Part shown: positions 10,528 to 21,554 of the stretch, in pieces
Layout of the letters: the number at the start of each line of letters is the position of its first letter
Numbering within the stretch: position 1 is the stretch's first letter
Source of the DNA: Locusta migratoria
Taxonomy: Eukaryota > Arthropoda > Insecta > Orthoptera > Acrididae
Length of the DNA: 64,000 nt
Reading direction: 5' to 3'
NCBI GenBank assembly: GCA_026315105.1
Contig: CM048746.1
Coordinates: 642,995,398 to 643,059,397 of the forward strand
Made by a program: the position numbers and the translations under genes
Notes under the pieces: model-generated
The model's input: the letters and a program-made list of their open reading frames with translations, nothing else
What the model was told of the DNA's origin: nothing
Databases searched by the model: none

Positions 10528-11634
10528 TACTAGCTGAAAACCCGGCTTTGCCCGGGTATGTATTTATTTATTCCTGCTTTGAGTTAGTACATCTCGTATC
10601 CTTTCCCTCTCTGTCCATCTCCTTTTTTTTCTAACAACATGCTATATTTATCGGAGAATAAATAAGAAATAAGGCTGTCTCGCATAATATACAAAATTAT
10701 AAGTATCCAAACAAAGAAAGATAGTAATCAAAACACAAATGGCATAAATGAGTTATATGTTGTACAATTTTGCAGGTATGTATTCATTTGTATAAGTGAT
10801 GTATGTCGGTATTAAAAGAAATTTCTTTTTTACTGCTTTATTTATTTATTCTTATATTTCCTTATTCGTATGCTTATCCTTACAGAGAAAAAGCTGAAGA
10901 CATTGTAGCACGCATAGACCGAAGATATGGTCTGTGGCATTACGTTCTGCTGTATGTAACCTCCTTGTTATAGAGTCGCAAACGTCATCGCTGGCCTTCA
11001 GTCCCAATTTTTCTATAATTTGACGACTTTCAACCACAATATCTTCCACCCCCTTATAGCTATCGGCATGGAACTGCTATGGTGTGCAACGGGAGACTTC
11101 GGAAACAATTACACACCGACCATTCGTTTGCGTTCTGTAGTTTTCGCTGCAGAGCGAAAATATTAACATACGCACACGTAGAATTTTATATACACCGATA
11201 ATTTTCCATCCCAATATACTCTACCCTTTTATCATTATCAACCCTCAAGCAACAATGCAACAAATAAAACCATTTTCAAAGAGTAAATATAATTTTCAAA
11301 GAGTAATTATTGGTCCGCATTTCGCGTTATATTCTTCAAATTACTAAATATCTATCAGATCGCTCTAAAACCGTGCCTAAAACCTTCCTCAGGTATAAAT
11401 TAGTTACTGTACAAATATTTAAGTCTCTGCGTCTTCTCCTTCGCACGTGATAAGCGTACACCGAAGAGACATTCACATAAATATATATAGATAAATTGCT
11501 ATCCGATCGCCATAAAACCGTGCCTAAAGCCTTCACCGGGTAGACATTGTACAAATTTTTAGTCTTTATGTCTTGTGGTTCAGACGTGATAAACGTATAC
11601 AGAACAGACATTCACATTTATAGATATAGATTTC
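10528..11634 (+). repeat. Unclassified interspersed repeat (CCCGGGTA-headed)
   Basis: It starts ACTAGCTGAAAACCCGGCTT and has the GC-clamped palindrome around CCCGGCTTTGCCCGGG. It ends in ATATAGAT motifs. Two tandem ~148-bp units (about 11341-11493 and 11494-11634) share CCGTGCCTAAARCCTTC and GACATTCACAT. A similar start (ACTAGCTGCTAAAGCCGG) is seen at 31853 next to repeat D. Class unknown. The borders are estimated from the two motifs. Confidence 0.5.
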
Positions 11635-11640
11635 CTGTCG

Positions 11641-12709
11641 GCCTCGTTCAAAGCGGGAACAGCTAGCGCCAACGACGCTTTCAGCCAAATCGTTGCGCTA
11701 ATATTTTAGAAACTAAGAAAATGCTTGCGCATATTTACGCTATGGCGATTGAGCTGACAATAAATGCAATTACTGAGAATTAATAATGTATTATTCTCTC
11801 GTAAATAGGCGGAAGAATCTGTTTTTGCAGTTGTGTCAGACGTACAAAAATTGAAATCGTTGCGCTTAACACCGTTCTGCTCGTTGAAAAATGTCATCAT
11901 TATGTTTTAGCAATGGAAATGAAATGAGAGATAACGCATTTTTTCTTGAACACAAAGCAGTATTTTACTTAAATCAGCGGGGAATGATGAATACTATGAC
12001 CCACATGAGCGTATTTTGAGTAACTGTATGCTGCACATTTGATTAAATGCAGAGGCAGGAAAGTAAAACGCGAAATAAAAAGAATTTATACTCACTGTTT
12101 TCTGATCGTACTTCGAAACAAGCGTATGGTTTATCCTTTCTGAACTGAGGACTAGCATTTTCTTCAAGCGACCCATTCAGTTTTGCCAAAGTTTTATTAA
12201 TGATGAACTTTTTTATTTTCGTAGTACTGACAACAAACAAAATTGTAAACAACTGTTCTGTAGCTCCACATGTAAATGATTACAAAATTAGCAAAGAAGT
12301 TATGGACTGTATAAGAATGAGATTTCGTTACACAATTAAAAAAATCATTATACATATAATGCCAAACTGAAGAACATGTGGCCTGATAAAATTAGAAATC
12401 AACAAAACTAAAACTGATAACTGTTTGCCACAAACTATGAACATAATTAAACTTTATACAGGCATTACCACTTTCTGAGTACTGCTGTTATTTGCATTCA
12501 GCAGTGCAGCATTGGTTGAATTAAGAAAACCACTGGAATAATCAATTACTCAGGCATTCTGGCTTAAAGTGGACCTAATGAGTGATTTAGAGAGACACTT
12601 ACAGGGCACAAACGCTGTTCATAAAAACACTCATTTTTAAACTTCTGTAGAATTTTAATTTGTATGAATATTTCTGATTGGTTATATTTCAAATATACAT
12701 ACACGGTGA
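11641..12709. other. Unassigned non-coding DNA
   Basis: AT-rich, with no gene or known repeat recognised. Confidence 0.35.
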
Positions 12710-12711
12710 GT

Positions 12712-13527
12712 CAGGAGGAAAGGTATATGCTTTCAGGTTTGATAGTACTGGTGATTCTGAACAATGTACATCTAATAAACATATGACCTTTTCTTAACTG
12801 TTTCCTGGTAAAGTAGGAACAGGAAAAGTGCAGGTAACAGGAAAATAAGATGCTGTTATCTTATGGTTTGTGTGATTGTGAAGTTTCCTCACAGAAGATG
12901 TTCTCAGTCAATGTGTGGTGCAATATTATTGATGACCATTACATTGATCCAGTTATTTTAGATAACAATCTTAATGGAACACAGTATCTTGATTGTCTTC
13001 AAAATGTGTTACCAGAATACAAGTAGGTGCAGTATACACAAACTCGTATGTACTTTCAGTATGATGGAGTTCCTACACATTCTGTACAGCCAGTGACATA
13101 GTATCTCAATACGGAGTATCCTCGTTGTTGGGTTGGTCATAGTGCAATCATTACTTGGCCACCGAGGTCACCTAATCTTATGCCATTGTACTACTGTTTG
13201 TGGGGGTGTCTGAAAAGTGTACAAGTGCAGAGAGAGAAACTTCTCGCTTATTTCTTACAGGCTTGTGCTCAAGTAAAGGAATGCAGAAATGAGTTCCGAT
13301 TGACAACACAACACCCGTCTCCAAGAGCAGTAAAATGTATTGAAGTTGAACATCTTATGTGAGAAAACTTGCAGAATTGAACTAAACTGTCACCTGCACT
13401 TTTCTCGTTCTCTTTTGGTCTACCCGGAAACAGTTAAGAAAAGGGCATATGTTTATTAGAAGTTTTTTTCAGAATCACCAGCAGTATCATCACTCAAATC
13501 AAGTACCTTTCCTCCTGAGTCACCCCA
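12712..13527 (+). mobile_element. Tc1/mariner-like element with long inverted repeats (M4)
   Basis: Left end CACGGTGAGTCAGGAGGAAA pairs with right-end reverse complement GGGGTGACTCAGGAGGAAAG. The inverted repeats run for over 100 bp (both contain CTAATAAACATATG and TTTTCTTAACTGTTTCC). A TA dinucleotide lies at the left border. At ~0.8 kb it is internally deleted. The right border is uncertain by a few bases. Confidence 0.75.
12899..13362 (+). pseudogene. Transposase C-terminal remnant (M4)
   Basis: The readable frame gives FSVNVWCNIIDDHYIDPVIL, then TAG, then FQYDGVPTHSVQPV, a second stop, and ITWPPRSPNLMP...YYCLWG. The order WC-x-I...I-P-V, Q-x-DG-x-P-x-H and WPPRSPDL...LWG matches the catalytic half of Tc1/mariner-type transposases as in M2 and M3. 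The Asp of QYDG is kept, but SPD has become SPN and the position of the last acidic residue reads Y. The N-terminal half is missing. It is dead, and an old fossil judging by the stops. Confidence 0.75.
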
Positions 13528-13944
13528 AATATGTAAACATTAAACCTGTAATCATTATGTAGTCTGTCCTTAAATGTACAATGGTATTTTTCTGCGGCCA
13601 AGTGTCAGAGGAAAATATTGATAACTTTACTACTTTATCTGTGATGGCAAGGAAATATGGGATTTGAAGATAATCTTTTTACAAATATGATCTGACTGCA
13701 AAACATTAAACATTGAAGAGTGTGTGTAACTTCGTAATAAGCTGAATATTGCAATCTTTGTAACATCTCATACACACGTATGTTATTTTAAATTTTCTGA
13801 TATTGGAATTAATTACTCTGCAATGAAGAATAAACCTGTTTTCTCTTTATTATGCCTAATACTTTAGAATTTTGTTATCAATTTCATGTTAAACTGTCAC
13901 AGAATTTTTAAGTCATTTACCCTGGGATACCTTGACTAAAAGAT
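13528..13944. other. Unassigned non-coding DNA
   Basis: AT-rich; nothing recognised. Confidence 0.35.
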
Positions 13945-14195
13945 GTGATAGATTCGTAGAACACATTCTTAGACATCAAGGAATTGTGAATTTAGTATTG
14001 GAGGAAAGTATGAGGGGAGGAAAAGGGGGGCGGTAAAAGTCACAGAGGGAGACTTAAGAGATAAATACTGTAAGCACATTCAAATGGAGAAGGGTGCAGT
14101 TCTTATGAGGAGATGAAGAGGCTTATTCAGGATAGAGTAGGGTGGAGAGCTGCATCAAACCAGTCTTCCGAATGAAGACCACAACAACCACCTCC
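13945..14195 (+). mobile_element. RTE-like LINE 3' end fragment
   Basis: It encodes a broken C-terminal tail (VEHILRHQG, then in other frames RLIQDRVGWRAASNQS) and ends in GAAGACCACAACAACCACC. The same tail is at 45120-45195, 45262-45330 and 45893-45952. This is the extreme 3' end of one LINE family, 5'-truncated with frameshifts. Confidence 0.75.
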
Positions 14196-14493
14196 CTGAT
14201 ATGGTTTTAGAACCCATTCTGAGTAAATTCCATTACATAACTTTCTCAAAACAAACTACTTTCACAAAATTATGCACTTTCCTCATCAAAACTCAAATAT
14301 AGAGGTCAGTTCCACTTACACATACAATTCCTATTAATCATCTTATTTTAAAATATGATAATTTTGAGCTTTTTTTTTTTTTTTTTTTTGCAACTTCAAT
14401 ATCCAATTACAATGGAATGCATGCATATAACACTTATGGAAACCATGTTTAGTGTCACAGAGTAGCAATATCCATAAGAATGTAAATATAAAA

Positions 14494-14688
14494 GCCGGCC
14501 GCGGTGGCCGAGGTGACTGAGGCGCTCCAGTCACGGTCAGCACGGCCACTACGGTCGGGGGTTCGAATCCCCCCTCGGGCATGGGTATTTTTGCCGTCCT
14601 AGTTCGTAAGTAGTTCATAAGTACTTTGTAAGTTTAGGGACTGATGACCCTGTAGTTAAGTCCCATAAGCTTAAACATTTGAACATTT
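14494..14688 (+). mobile_element. SINE type A
   Basis: Complete copy with box B GGTTCGAATCC. The 13-bp target duplication TGTAAATATAAAA lies at 14481-14493 and 14689-14701. Confidence 0.95.
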
Positions 14689-14701
14689 TGTAAATATAAA
14701 A

Positions 14702-16228
14702 AAATGAGGTAATTAACAATTACTAAATCAGTTTCAAAGGCATAATGACTGATGTTAAAGTCACGTAATAGGGATGGCCTAATATGTGGTTAGATGGTAG
14801 TAGCCTCTCATACAGTAACATATTTATATAATTAGATCGTCAATTGACTCCACAAGATCGTTTTTTTTCCACAATCACGTCATTAGTTTTGCAATACTGA
14901 GCTTCTTTCTAGAATCACGTCAAAATGATTGTTTTATAATTTTAATCGGAGCAATCATTATTAAAACAACATTTAAAATGAAATATATTCATATAAATGT
15001 CTCAAAAGTTGAAGAAAGTTCAAGAAATATAAACCGAACTACGAGGAAGTCTTAAGTATCTTCTGTATAAATCTCAATTTTGCAGCTGTATCCAACCACT
15101 TTGCAATCGACAATACAAGCTAAAATAGATCTGAAATGAGAGCACGTAATGAAAAGAATAAAAAAGTAAGCTGCCGTTCTCGTCCTTCTGGTAGGACGTC
15201 AGCGCTATCTGGATTAATAATCATCTGTGCGACGGCATTTAAATTAATGTTTCTGCCGAGTCCATGCCTTGAAAAGAAGTAAAAATTAAAATAATTGTAG
15301 GTGGAACTGTGGATAGTGAGAGGAAGAGCTAAAACGTGCTGGCAAAAATGTAGTACAGGACCTACACTGTGAGAACATAAAAATTGTTTGAGAATGAGCG
15401 AAGAAACATTTCAATTTACCCACATATTTACAACGCTTAAATTCGTCATAATCGATGCTTTTGAAAGCCCTGTATCTGTATCAGTGTATACATAAAGAAA
15501 CACTGAAATAGTTTTGATTTTTCAAGCTTACATAAATCTTCAGAGAATTAACCAGAGAAATTATTTTCATAGTTATTTGAAGTGCGTCATTCGGCCTCAT
15601 GCACCGCAAAAGTCTTTTTATAATGTATTTCAGTCTGACATTTAAGTTGTCTGATTTTCCGAAGCATCTCATGAAATATCTCTCTAAATGCACCGCGCTA
15701 AGCACGAAAAAGTACGGAGCTAACTGGTGCAGGTTCCATTATGCAAATCACGAATGCTATTCCAGCCAATAAAAAGCTGTTCCAGCACGCAGTAAAATAG
15801 GTGCCGATACGCGAATCCTAAAGTGCACCATTTCACGTATTTTTCCCGACAAAAGTGAATCAAAATATAAATCACTCCACGAATTTAGTAGGGTAGTTTA
15901 GAGTTCAAATAAGAACACTTATTTCACGTGTGCATCTCCATAAATCTTTTAGTTCATTTAATTCCTTCCTTATCATCCACAGTGAGGAACTTGGAATAGC
16001 ACTAATAGTGGTAGCATTTTCTTTATAATATTATAACAGTTTATTTTAGCTAATGCGCTTTGTATAAAGAAATATTTCGTATTCATACTTGCAGTGAAAT
16101 ACAAACCTAAACAGCACAGCAGACTACAGGATAACAAGTCAATGCGCATGCGCAAGTTGCCCAACTCCGCTGTGTTTTTGCTCACTGACCATAAACTACG
16201 AACTCGAGACAAAAATTCCCCGAACTAA
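14702..16228. other. Unassigned non-coding DNA
   Basis: AT-rich, with no gene or recognised repeat. Confidence 0.35.
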
Positions 16229-16550
16229 TATGAAACTTCCTGGCAGATTAAAATTTTGTGCCGGAACCGGGACTCGAACCTGGCACCTTTGCCTTTTGCG
16301 GGCAAGCGCTCTACCGACTGAGCTATCCCGACACGACTGACGGTGCCGCATCACAACTGTACTTCCGCCAGTACCTCGCCTCCTACTTTTCAAACTTCAC
16401 AGAAGCTCTCCTGCGAAACATGCAAGAGTAACACTCCTAGAAGAAAGGATATGGTGGAGACATGGCGTAGTCACAACCTAAGGGATGTTTCCAGAATAGC
16501 GAGGCGAGGTACTGGCGGAAGTTAAGTTGTGACGAGGCATCGTGAGTCGT

Positions 16551-16623
16551 GTCGGGATAGCTCAATCGGTAGAGCGCTTGCCCGCGAAAGGCAAAGGTCC
16601 CAGGTTCGAGTCCCGGTTCCGTC
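16551..16623 (+). other. tRNA-like sequence in foldback (not a confident tRNA gene)
   Basis: It folds as a rough cloverleaf with D stem GCTC/GAGC, anticodon stem TTGCC/GGCAA around loop CGCGAAA and T loop TTCGAGT. The position 5' of the anticodon is G rather than the usual T, and the acceptor stem has a mismatch. Its repeat context and inverted twin argue for a tRNA-derived repeat. Confidence 0.6.
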
Positions 16624-16652
16624 ACACAATTTTAATCTGCCAGGAAGTTTCA

Positions 16653-16841
16653 AAATTTTTCAAATGTTTGTATAGCTTATGGGACTTACCTACGGGGTCA
16701 TCAGTCCCTAAACTTACAAACTACTTATGAACTAGCTAACACTAAGGACGGCACAAATATCCATGCCATTCGAACCCCTGACCGTAGTGGTCGTGCAGAC
16801 CGTGACTGGAGCGCCGCAGTCCCCTCGGCCACCGCGGCCGG
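16653..16841 (-). mobile_element. SINE type A nested in tRNA-like foldback
   Basis: The target duplication CAGGAAGTTTCA (16641-16652 and 16842-16853) is taken from the foldback arm, so this SINE is younger than the foldback. About 15 bp of the head-tail junction (CGAGGGGGG) is missing before the box B region. Confidence 0.93.
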
Positions 16842-16894
16842 CAGGAAGTTTCATATCAGCGCACACTCCGCTGCAGAGTGAAAAGTTTCATTCT

Positions 16895-17385
16895 TCCCTG
16901 ATCTAGTTTTTCAGACTGGCGATTTCACACAGCTGTTGACAACAGTTGGAAACAAAGACATTGAGTTGAAAACAGTTGTCAGCTGAGTTTGTTGGAGTTG
17001 GTTGTCAGCGTGAAGGCACCTTAAGAGTTCCTGAAGGATAACGGGCGTCGAAAGTCCAGACGACACGATGGTTGCCAGAGAGGACTTTGAAATGGTGCGC
17101 TACAGCAGAGAGTTTGTCAGTAATGAGTTGGCCTACTTCCCTTACAGCTGCCTGACTGTGGTGCAGATCTATTTCCTCCCACGTGACCTTCCGGGAGCAG
17201 TTGAGTGCAGTAGGTCAGGGACTTCTCTTCGCGATGTTGCCGCCGTATGTTCGCGTCGCAGGACGCCGAAGTTCGTACTTTGTCGTGTGCTGACGAGACC
17301 CCTGCAGCTTGCCGTGTAGGCCGTCTCCTACACGATAATGTATGACTGGTTGCTTCACGGAAGGGTAGAGAGACGCGACGTAGTC
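16895..17385. other. Unassigned non-coding DNA
   Basis: Moderate GC with no recognised gene. The frame at 17068-17319 shows no family motif. Confidence 0.35.
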
Positions 17386-17393
17386 TCCCTTTT

Positions 17394-18410
17394 TAGTCTT
17401 GTGTAGTTCGCGAACGAACTAGTTCGGAAGAGCGCTCCCACAGGCGAACTAGTTCGCAAATCCCTCGCCTCTTAGTTCTTCCGCTCCTTTTCCGAAGACT
17501 GACGGGGAACAGCGAGAGGACGCGAAAGCAGCGCGCAGCATCGCATGCGTTATGGGTAATGTTCCTTCAGTGACCTATTAAATAAATAAAGAAATCAATC
17601 TTAAAAATATAATACTAAGTGTACTGTGTATGCACAGTAGTTGAATATCATTGTATCACCCATTCGTGTAAATAACTGCTTTATTTGCTTAAGTATTTGA
17701 TGTCTAATTGCCCAAAAATACGGGTAATAACACATGCTTGGGCAACACTGATCATTATATAAAAAAGCTGTCATAACAAAAGAAACAGCTTTTTAGTAGC
17801 GGTAGCAAAAGCCAAAAAAAGTGGACGAACTAAAAAGAGCGATCTACTTCGCGGCCGAACTACGAACTAAAAGGAGAGCTACCGGTCGCGAACTAAAACA
17901 TGCGTTATCGGTGGCTAACTATTATTCCAAAAGTATCTCGTTTTTTAGTTCGTTGGATTCTTTTCCGAAGACCGACGGGCAAAAGCGAGAAGGCGCGCAG
18001 CAGAATTAAAAATCACGTGTTTGCCTTCTGCTGATGAGAGCCATTTCGAGGTAAGCGTCTACCTGCTAGATTACATAGTTCAGTGCTACAAAATTTCTGT
18101 TTTGAAGTATTCTGCACTCTACAATATCTGACTAATAAATTCCATAATGCCAAGATATAGAGATAACTCTAAACTTAAACGCGAGAAATTATCCACAAAC
18201 TGTTTCTTTTGCTTTGCGTGATGTCGTTAGCGGCTCACGCAGCAAGCGCATGAAGCAGCTAGGTGGGGGAACTTCTCCCTCCACCTGCATGCGCAGACCA
18301 CGTCGCTCAGCCGTCACTGGTATAGAACGAACTAAAAGAACAACTAGTTCACAGCAGAGCCGCGAACTAAGGTGAGCGCTCCCGATCGCCAACTACTATG
18401 CGCAAGTCTA
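17394..18410 (+). mobile_element. hAT-like non-autonomous element, copy 1
   Basis: The 8-bp target duplication TCCCTTTT (17386-17393 and 18411-18418) flanks ends TAGTCTTGTGTAGTTCGC and, in reverse complement, TAGACTTGCGCATAGTAGTT. Subterminal and internal copies of GTTCGCGAAC/GAACTAGTTC-like palindromes are frequent, as expected for transposase binding sites. There is no transposase frame. A copy in opposite orientation is at 41368-42356. The 8-bp duplication and TAG-start ends suggest hAT; another 8-bp superfamily is possible. Confidence 0.85.
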
Positions 18411-18418
18411 TCCCTTTT

Positions 18419-18739
18419 CGTTTTGTGGAATCACGCGTAAAAGGATCGTGCCTACTAGGAATTGTATAGTATGTAAAGGAGGTAACGGCTTTTTTTATTA
18501 ATTTAATAAAATCCTAATGAATACCATAGAATAAGACCTACGTTATCAGTATTATGAGGCGTATTGAAGTTCTCTCTAATCTGCTCAAGGTTTTTTGATA
18601 ATTAATGGATATATTCTTGCTGGTTATCTTCGAGATGACAGAAGGGGGATAGGTCACCTGGCGGCTTATCAGATCATTGAAGGCGCTACTTCCGCCGCTG
18701 GTGGCGTAACAAACGCGGGCGCTACTTTCCGTACGAAAA
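18419..18739. other. Unassigned DNA
   Basis: AT-rich, then GC-rich around 18680-18735. Nothing recognised. Confidence 0.35.
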
Positions 18740-18749
18740 TCGCGTCTGT

Positions 18750-18942
18750 TCAAAATGTTTGTATAGTCTATGGAATTTAACTACGGGTTCATCAGTCCCT
18801 AAACTTACAAACTACTTATGAACTACTTACAAACTAGGACGGCACAAATATCCATGCCCGAGGGGGAATTCGAACCCCCGACCGTAGTGGCCGTGCAGAC
18901 CGTGACTGGAGCGCCTTAGTCCCCTCGGCCACCGCGGCCGGC
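18750..18942 (-). mobile_element. SINE type A
   Basis: Complete copy. The 10-bp target duplication TCGCGTCTGT lies at 18740-18749 and 18943-18952. Confidence 0.93.
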
Positions 18943-19127
18943 TCGCGTCTGTGCAGACAGTCCCCGCCACTAGTGGCGGAAAAGGAAAACAGTTAAAACC
19001 AATTAGAAATAGCATTCGTTTACAATTCATTCTAACTGCAGTTCGATTCACAACTCAGTGAAATGCTGCACGCATGATGTTCCAAACAAGTGCAAGATCA
19101 GTGTCTAAGATATCATACAGTGCATGT

Positions 19128-20152
19128 CTAGAGTAATACCGTTTGACCAATGACAATCAAAGTTGGCAGATTTGTGTGATTTTCCGTATAGAGGGGAAGA
19201 AGGAGATGAAGTAACTGAGGCGAAGGAAATTGATTCAGGTGGAGGACATGGACCAAGTGAGGTGGATACATGCATATAGATATGGTGTACTGAAAGAAGG
19301 AACAGGAGGAGTTTGATAGTGAGGGGAAGGAAAACAGAAACGGGTAAGGATAGAGGGGAAGGAGAAAGATGAAGAGGCGGTGGGGTAACCATAGGAGGAG
19401 GATGGACAAAGATTGGAGAAAGGAGACAGGGACTGGAAGAAGGAGGGGGTAGATTGAGATATGAGGAAGGAGGAGATGGATGCAGATATGGATGGGATGG
19501 GCAGATTGGAGGAAGGAGTAGACGGACATTGGAAGGAGAGGATGGATGGAGATAGGAGAGGATGGAGAGAGAGGATAAAGAAGGTGATTGAGAGGTAGGA
19601 AGGAGGAGATGGATTAAGTTATGCAAAGGAGGTGATGGATTGAGATATGTCAAAGGAGGTGATGAAACATCTCTCAATCCATCTCCTCCTACCTCTTAAT
19701 CACTTTCTTTCTCCTATCTCTCTATTCGCTCCTATCTCTGTCCATCCTCTCCTGTCCATCCCATCCTGCATCATATCTGTATCCATCTCCGCGTTCCACA
19801 CATCTCAATCTATCCCCTCTTTCTTCCAATCTCTTTCTCCAATCTTTGTCCATCTCATTCTTACTCCTCTGTCCATTCTCCCCCAAGGATTACCCCACCT
19901 TCTCTTCATCATTCTCCTCTCCCTCTATCCATAGCCGTTTCTGTTTTCCTCCCCCTCACTATCAAACTACTCCTGTTCCTTCTTTCTGTACATTTGTATG
20001 TACATCTGTCCACCTCACTTGGTCCATTTCCTCCATCTCACTTAGTTAATTTCCTCCACCTCAGTTACTACATCTCCTCCTTTCCCAGTAGATGGAAAAT
20101 TACACATATCTGCAAACTTCGATGGTCACTGGTCAAACGATATTTCTCTCGA
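19128..20152. repeat. ~1-kb imperfect palindrome of purine/pyrimidine-rich DNA
   Basis: The left arm is GGA/GA-rich from ~19139 to ~19660, and the right arm is its imperfect reverse complement to ~20140. Matching blocks include CGTTTGACCAATGAC / GTCACTGGTCAAACG, GGACCAAGTGAGGTGGA / TCCACCTCACTTGGTCC and GAAAACAGAAACGG / CCGTTTCTGTTTTC. Internally it is built of degenerate GGAGGAGATGGAT-type units. Long open frames inside (for example 19105-19677 minus) are Ser/Pro/Leu-rich artefacts of this composition. Confidence 0.88.
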
Positions 20153-20345
20153 GAAGTCAAAGAAAGTGATGGATTGAGATATGTCAAAGGAGGTGATGGA
20201 TGCAGATAGGAGGCAGGAGGAGATGGACAGATTGAAGGAAGGCAGGCAGATTGGAGGAAGGAGGAAATAGAGATAGGAGGAAGGGGGGGATTGACAAGAT
20301 AGGAAGAATGAGGGGATGGATTGAGACAGGAGAATGATGAGATGA
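20153..20345. repeat. Purine-rich repeat, third arm of the palindrome family
   Basis: GGATTGAGATATGTCAAAGG and GGTGATGGATGCAGATAGGA resemble the inner left arm near 19630-19660, so this is an extra partial copy in the same orientation as the left arm. Confidence 0.75.
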
Positions 20346-21554
20346 ACGAAGATTGTAATAAATAAATACCCGAACAACGACCGGAGCTAATGCTAGTAAT
20401 TAAGAATATTAACCTCTTTTGAAGCTCAGTTATATAATCTGAACTCTTAAGAGGGTCCTCTTGGAAAGCTACCGAGTCATGTAAGTCCCCAAATACCGGC
20501 ACTGCAACCTCCGTACCGGTAAGACCCTTAAGCCGGATTACATTTTCAGACCACTGCAGCCTCTTTCCCGATCTTTTTTCCCCGAAAGGGAGAACCACGC
20601 CCGCAAGGTATCGAGTCTCGTTTGCGGACGGCTTTGTTTCGATTCGAGGCTATTAATTGCGCCGGTGGTGGGCGGACGGCGCGTTTTAAACACTCGTCGG
20701 CGGTGTTTCTGACGTGGGCCCGTCCTCAGGAAATGAAACCGCGGCCCTGCGCTAATGAGCCCCGGCGCCTGAAGAGCGCAGGTCCGGCGCGGCCGCATTC
20801 GGCGCACGCCCCCGCCCCTTCCACCCCCTCCCCTTCCAACCCCCCACCCCTGGCCCTTTGTGGCGGCCTACCGCTGATAGCGCGCTCTCTTGTTTTCTTT
20901 TCAGCGCGGCCGCAAGACAAAGGCCAGTTTGTGCGTACGCTTTAACATGACACGGCCAGAATGGGCTTTTTAGGGGGCGGGAGCCCAGATAAGGGCGTTT
21001 GTTATCTAGCCGGCGCCGCGGTCTTGCCCTGGACCCCGGCTCGGCTCGGCAGCCGCGCCACCTCGCGCAGGCGTTTGTTTTATTTCCTTCCTTCAGGGAG
21101 ATGCCTCGCTAAACACGTGCCCCTCCCCCTTCCCTTCCAGGAGATATATGGCCTCAGCCGTCGGCGCGATATATATCTCCGCGTCTCGTCGATGCTTGCG
21201 TGATTGCCATCGGCTGAAAAACGATTGCAGCTCCTGCCCCCTTTGCCGCCGCCTCCTTCTGTTCCCCGCCTCCGACCTACCCTTCCGCCACTGTTTTTTC
21301 ACTGTCAAAGAGATGCCCGCAAACGTGGCACTCTACGTAACTTCCTGGTAGTAAATAAAACTCCACTTCAGCCACAGTGTGCAAAAAACCATGTAAATAT
21401 GATTGGAAATCTGTTTTCTGTGTAATTACTTTTTGTGAAAAATATATGTAATTACTATATTGTACCTGATTATATCAAGTTTCGCCATTGTAAATTGTAT
21501 GACTGACAGTTTTAGATTATCTACAGACTTAAACTTCTAAACCCCCTTTTTATA
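20346..21554. other. CpG-rich non-coding block
   Basis: The block from about 20560 to 21320 is strongly GC/CpG-rich. It contains GATA-type sites AGATAAGG and TTATCT (20991-21016), CACGTG at 21115-21120 and an inverted repeat GGAGATATAT / ATATATCTCC (21140-21149, 21171-21180). The open frames lack recognisable domains. It could be a promoter or enhancer region of a neighbouring gene; this is inference. Confidence 0.4.

Larger units (their letters stand above)
16229..16894. repeat. tRNA-like foldback element, copy 1
   Basis: A tRNA-like unit on the minus strand (16261-16335) and its inverted partner on the plus strand (16551-16623) share GGGATAGCTCARTCGGTAGA, the anticodon-arm block TTGCC...GGCAA and a box B-like GGTTCGAGTCC. 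Outer arms are TGAAACTTCCTGGCAGATTA and its reverse complement. The centre holds material also found at 49100-49230. A SINE (16653-16841) has split the right end after the arm. Same family as 48885-49378. Confidence 0.85.

Noticed and set aside
10852..11049. Possible small protein on the minus strand (IIEKLGLKASDDVCDSITRR)
   Set aside because: It lies inside a repeat, has no recognised family and is too short to support as a gene.
16551..16623. Functional tRNA gene
   Set aside because: The wrong base before the anticodon, acceptor mismatch, inverted twin and repeat context indicate a tRNA-derived repeat.
19105..19677. 190-codon Ser/Pro/Leu-rich open frame on the minus strand
   Set aside because: It is a by-product of stop-poor CCT-rich DNA in the palindrome; other frames there are open too and no domain is visible.
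20622..20945. Proline-rich open frame in CpG block
   Set aside because: Overlaps antisense frames and has only low-complexity composition.
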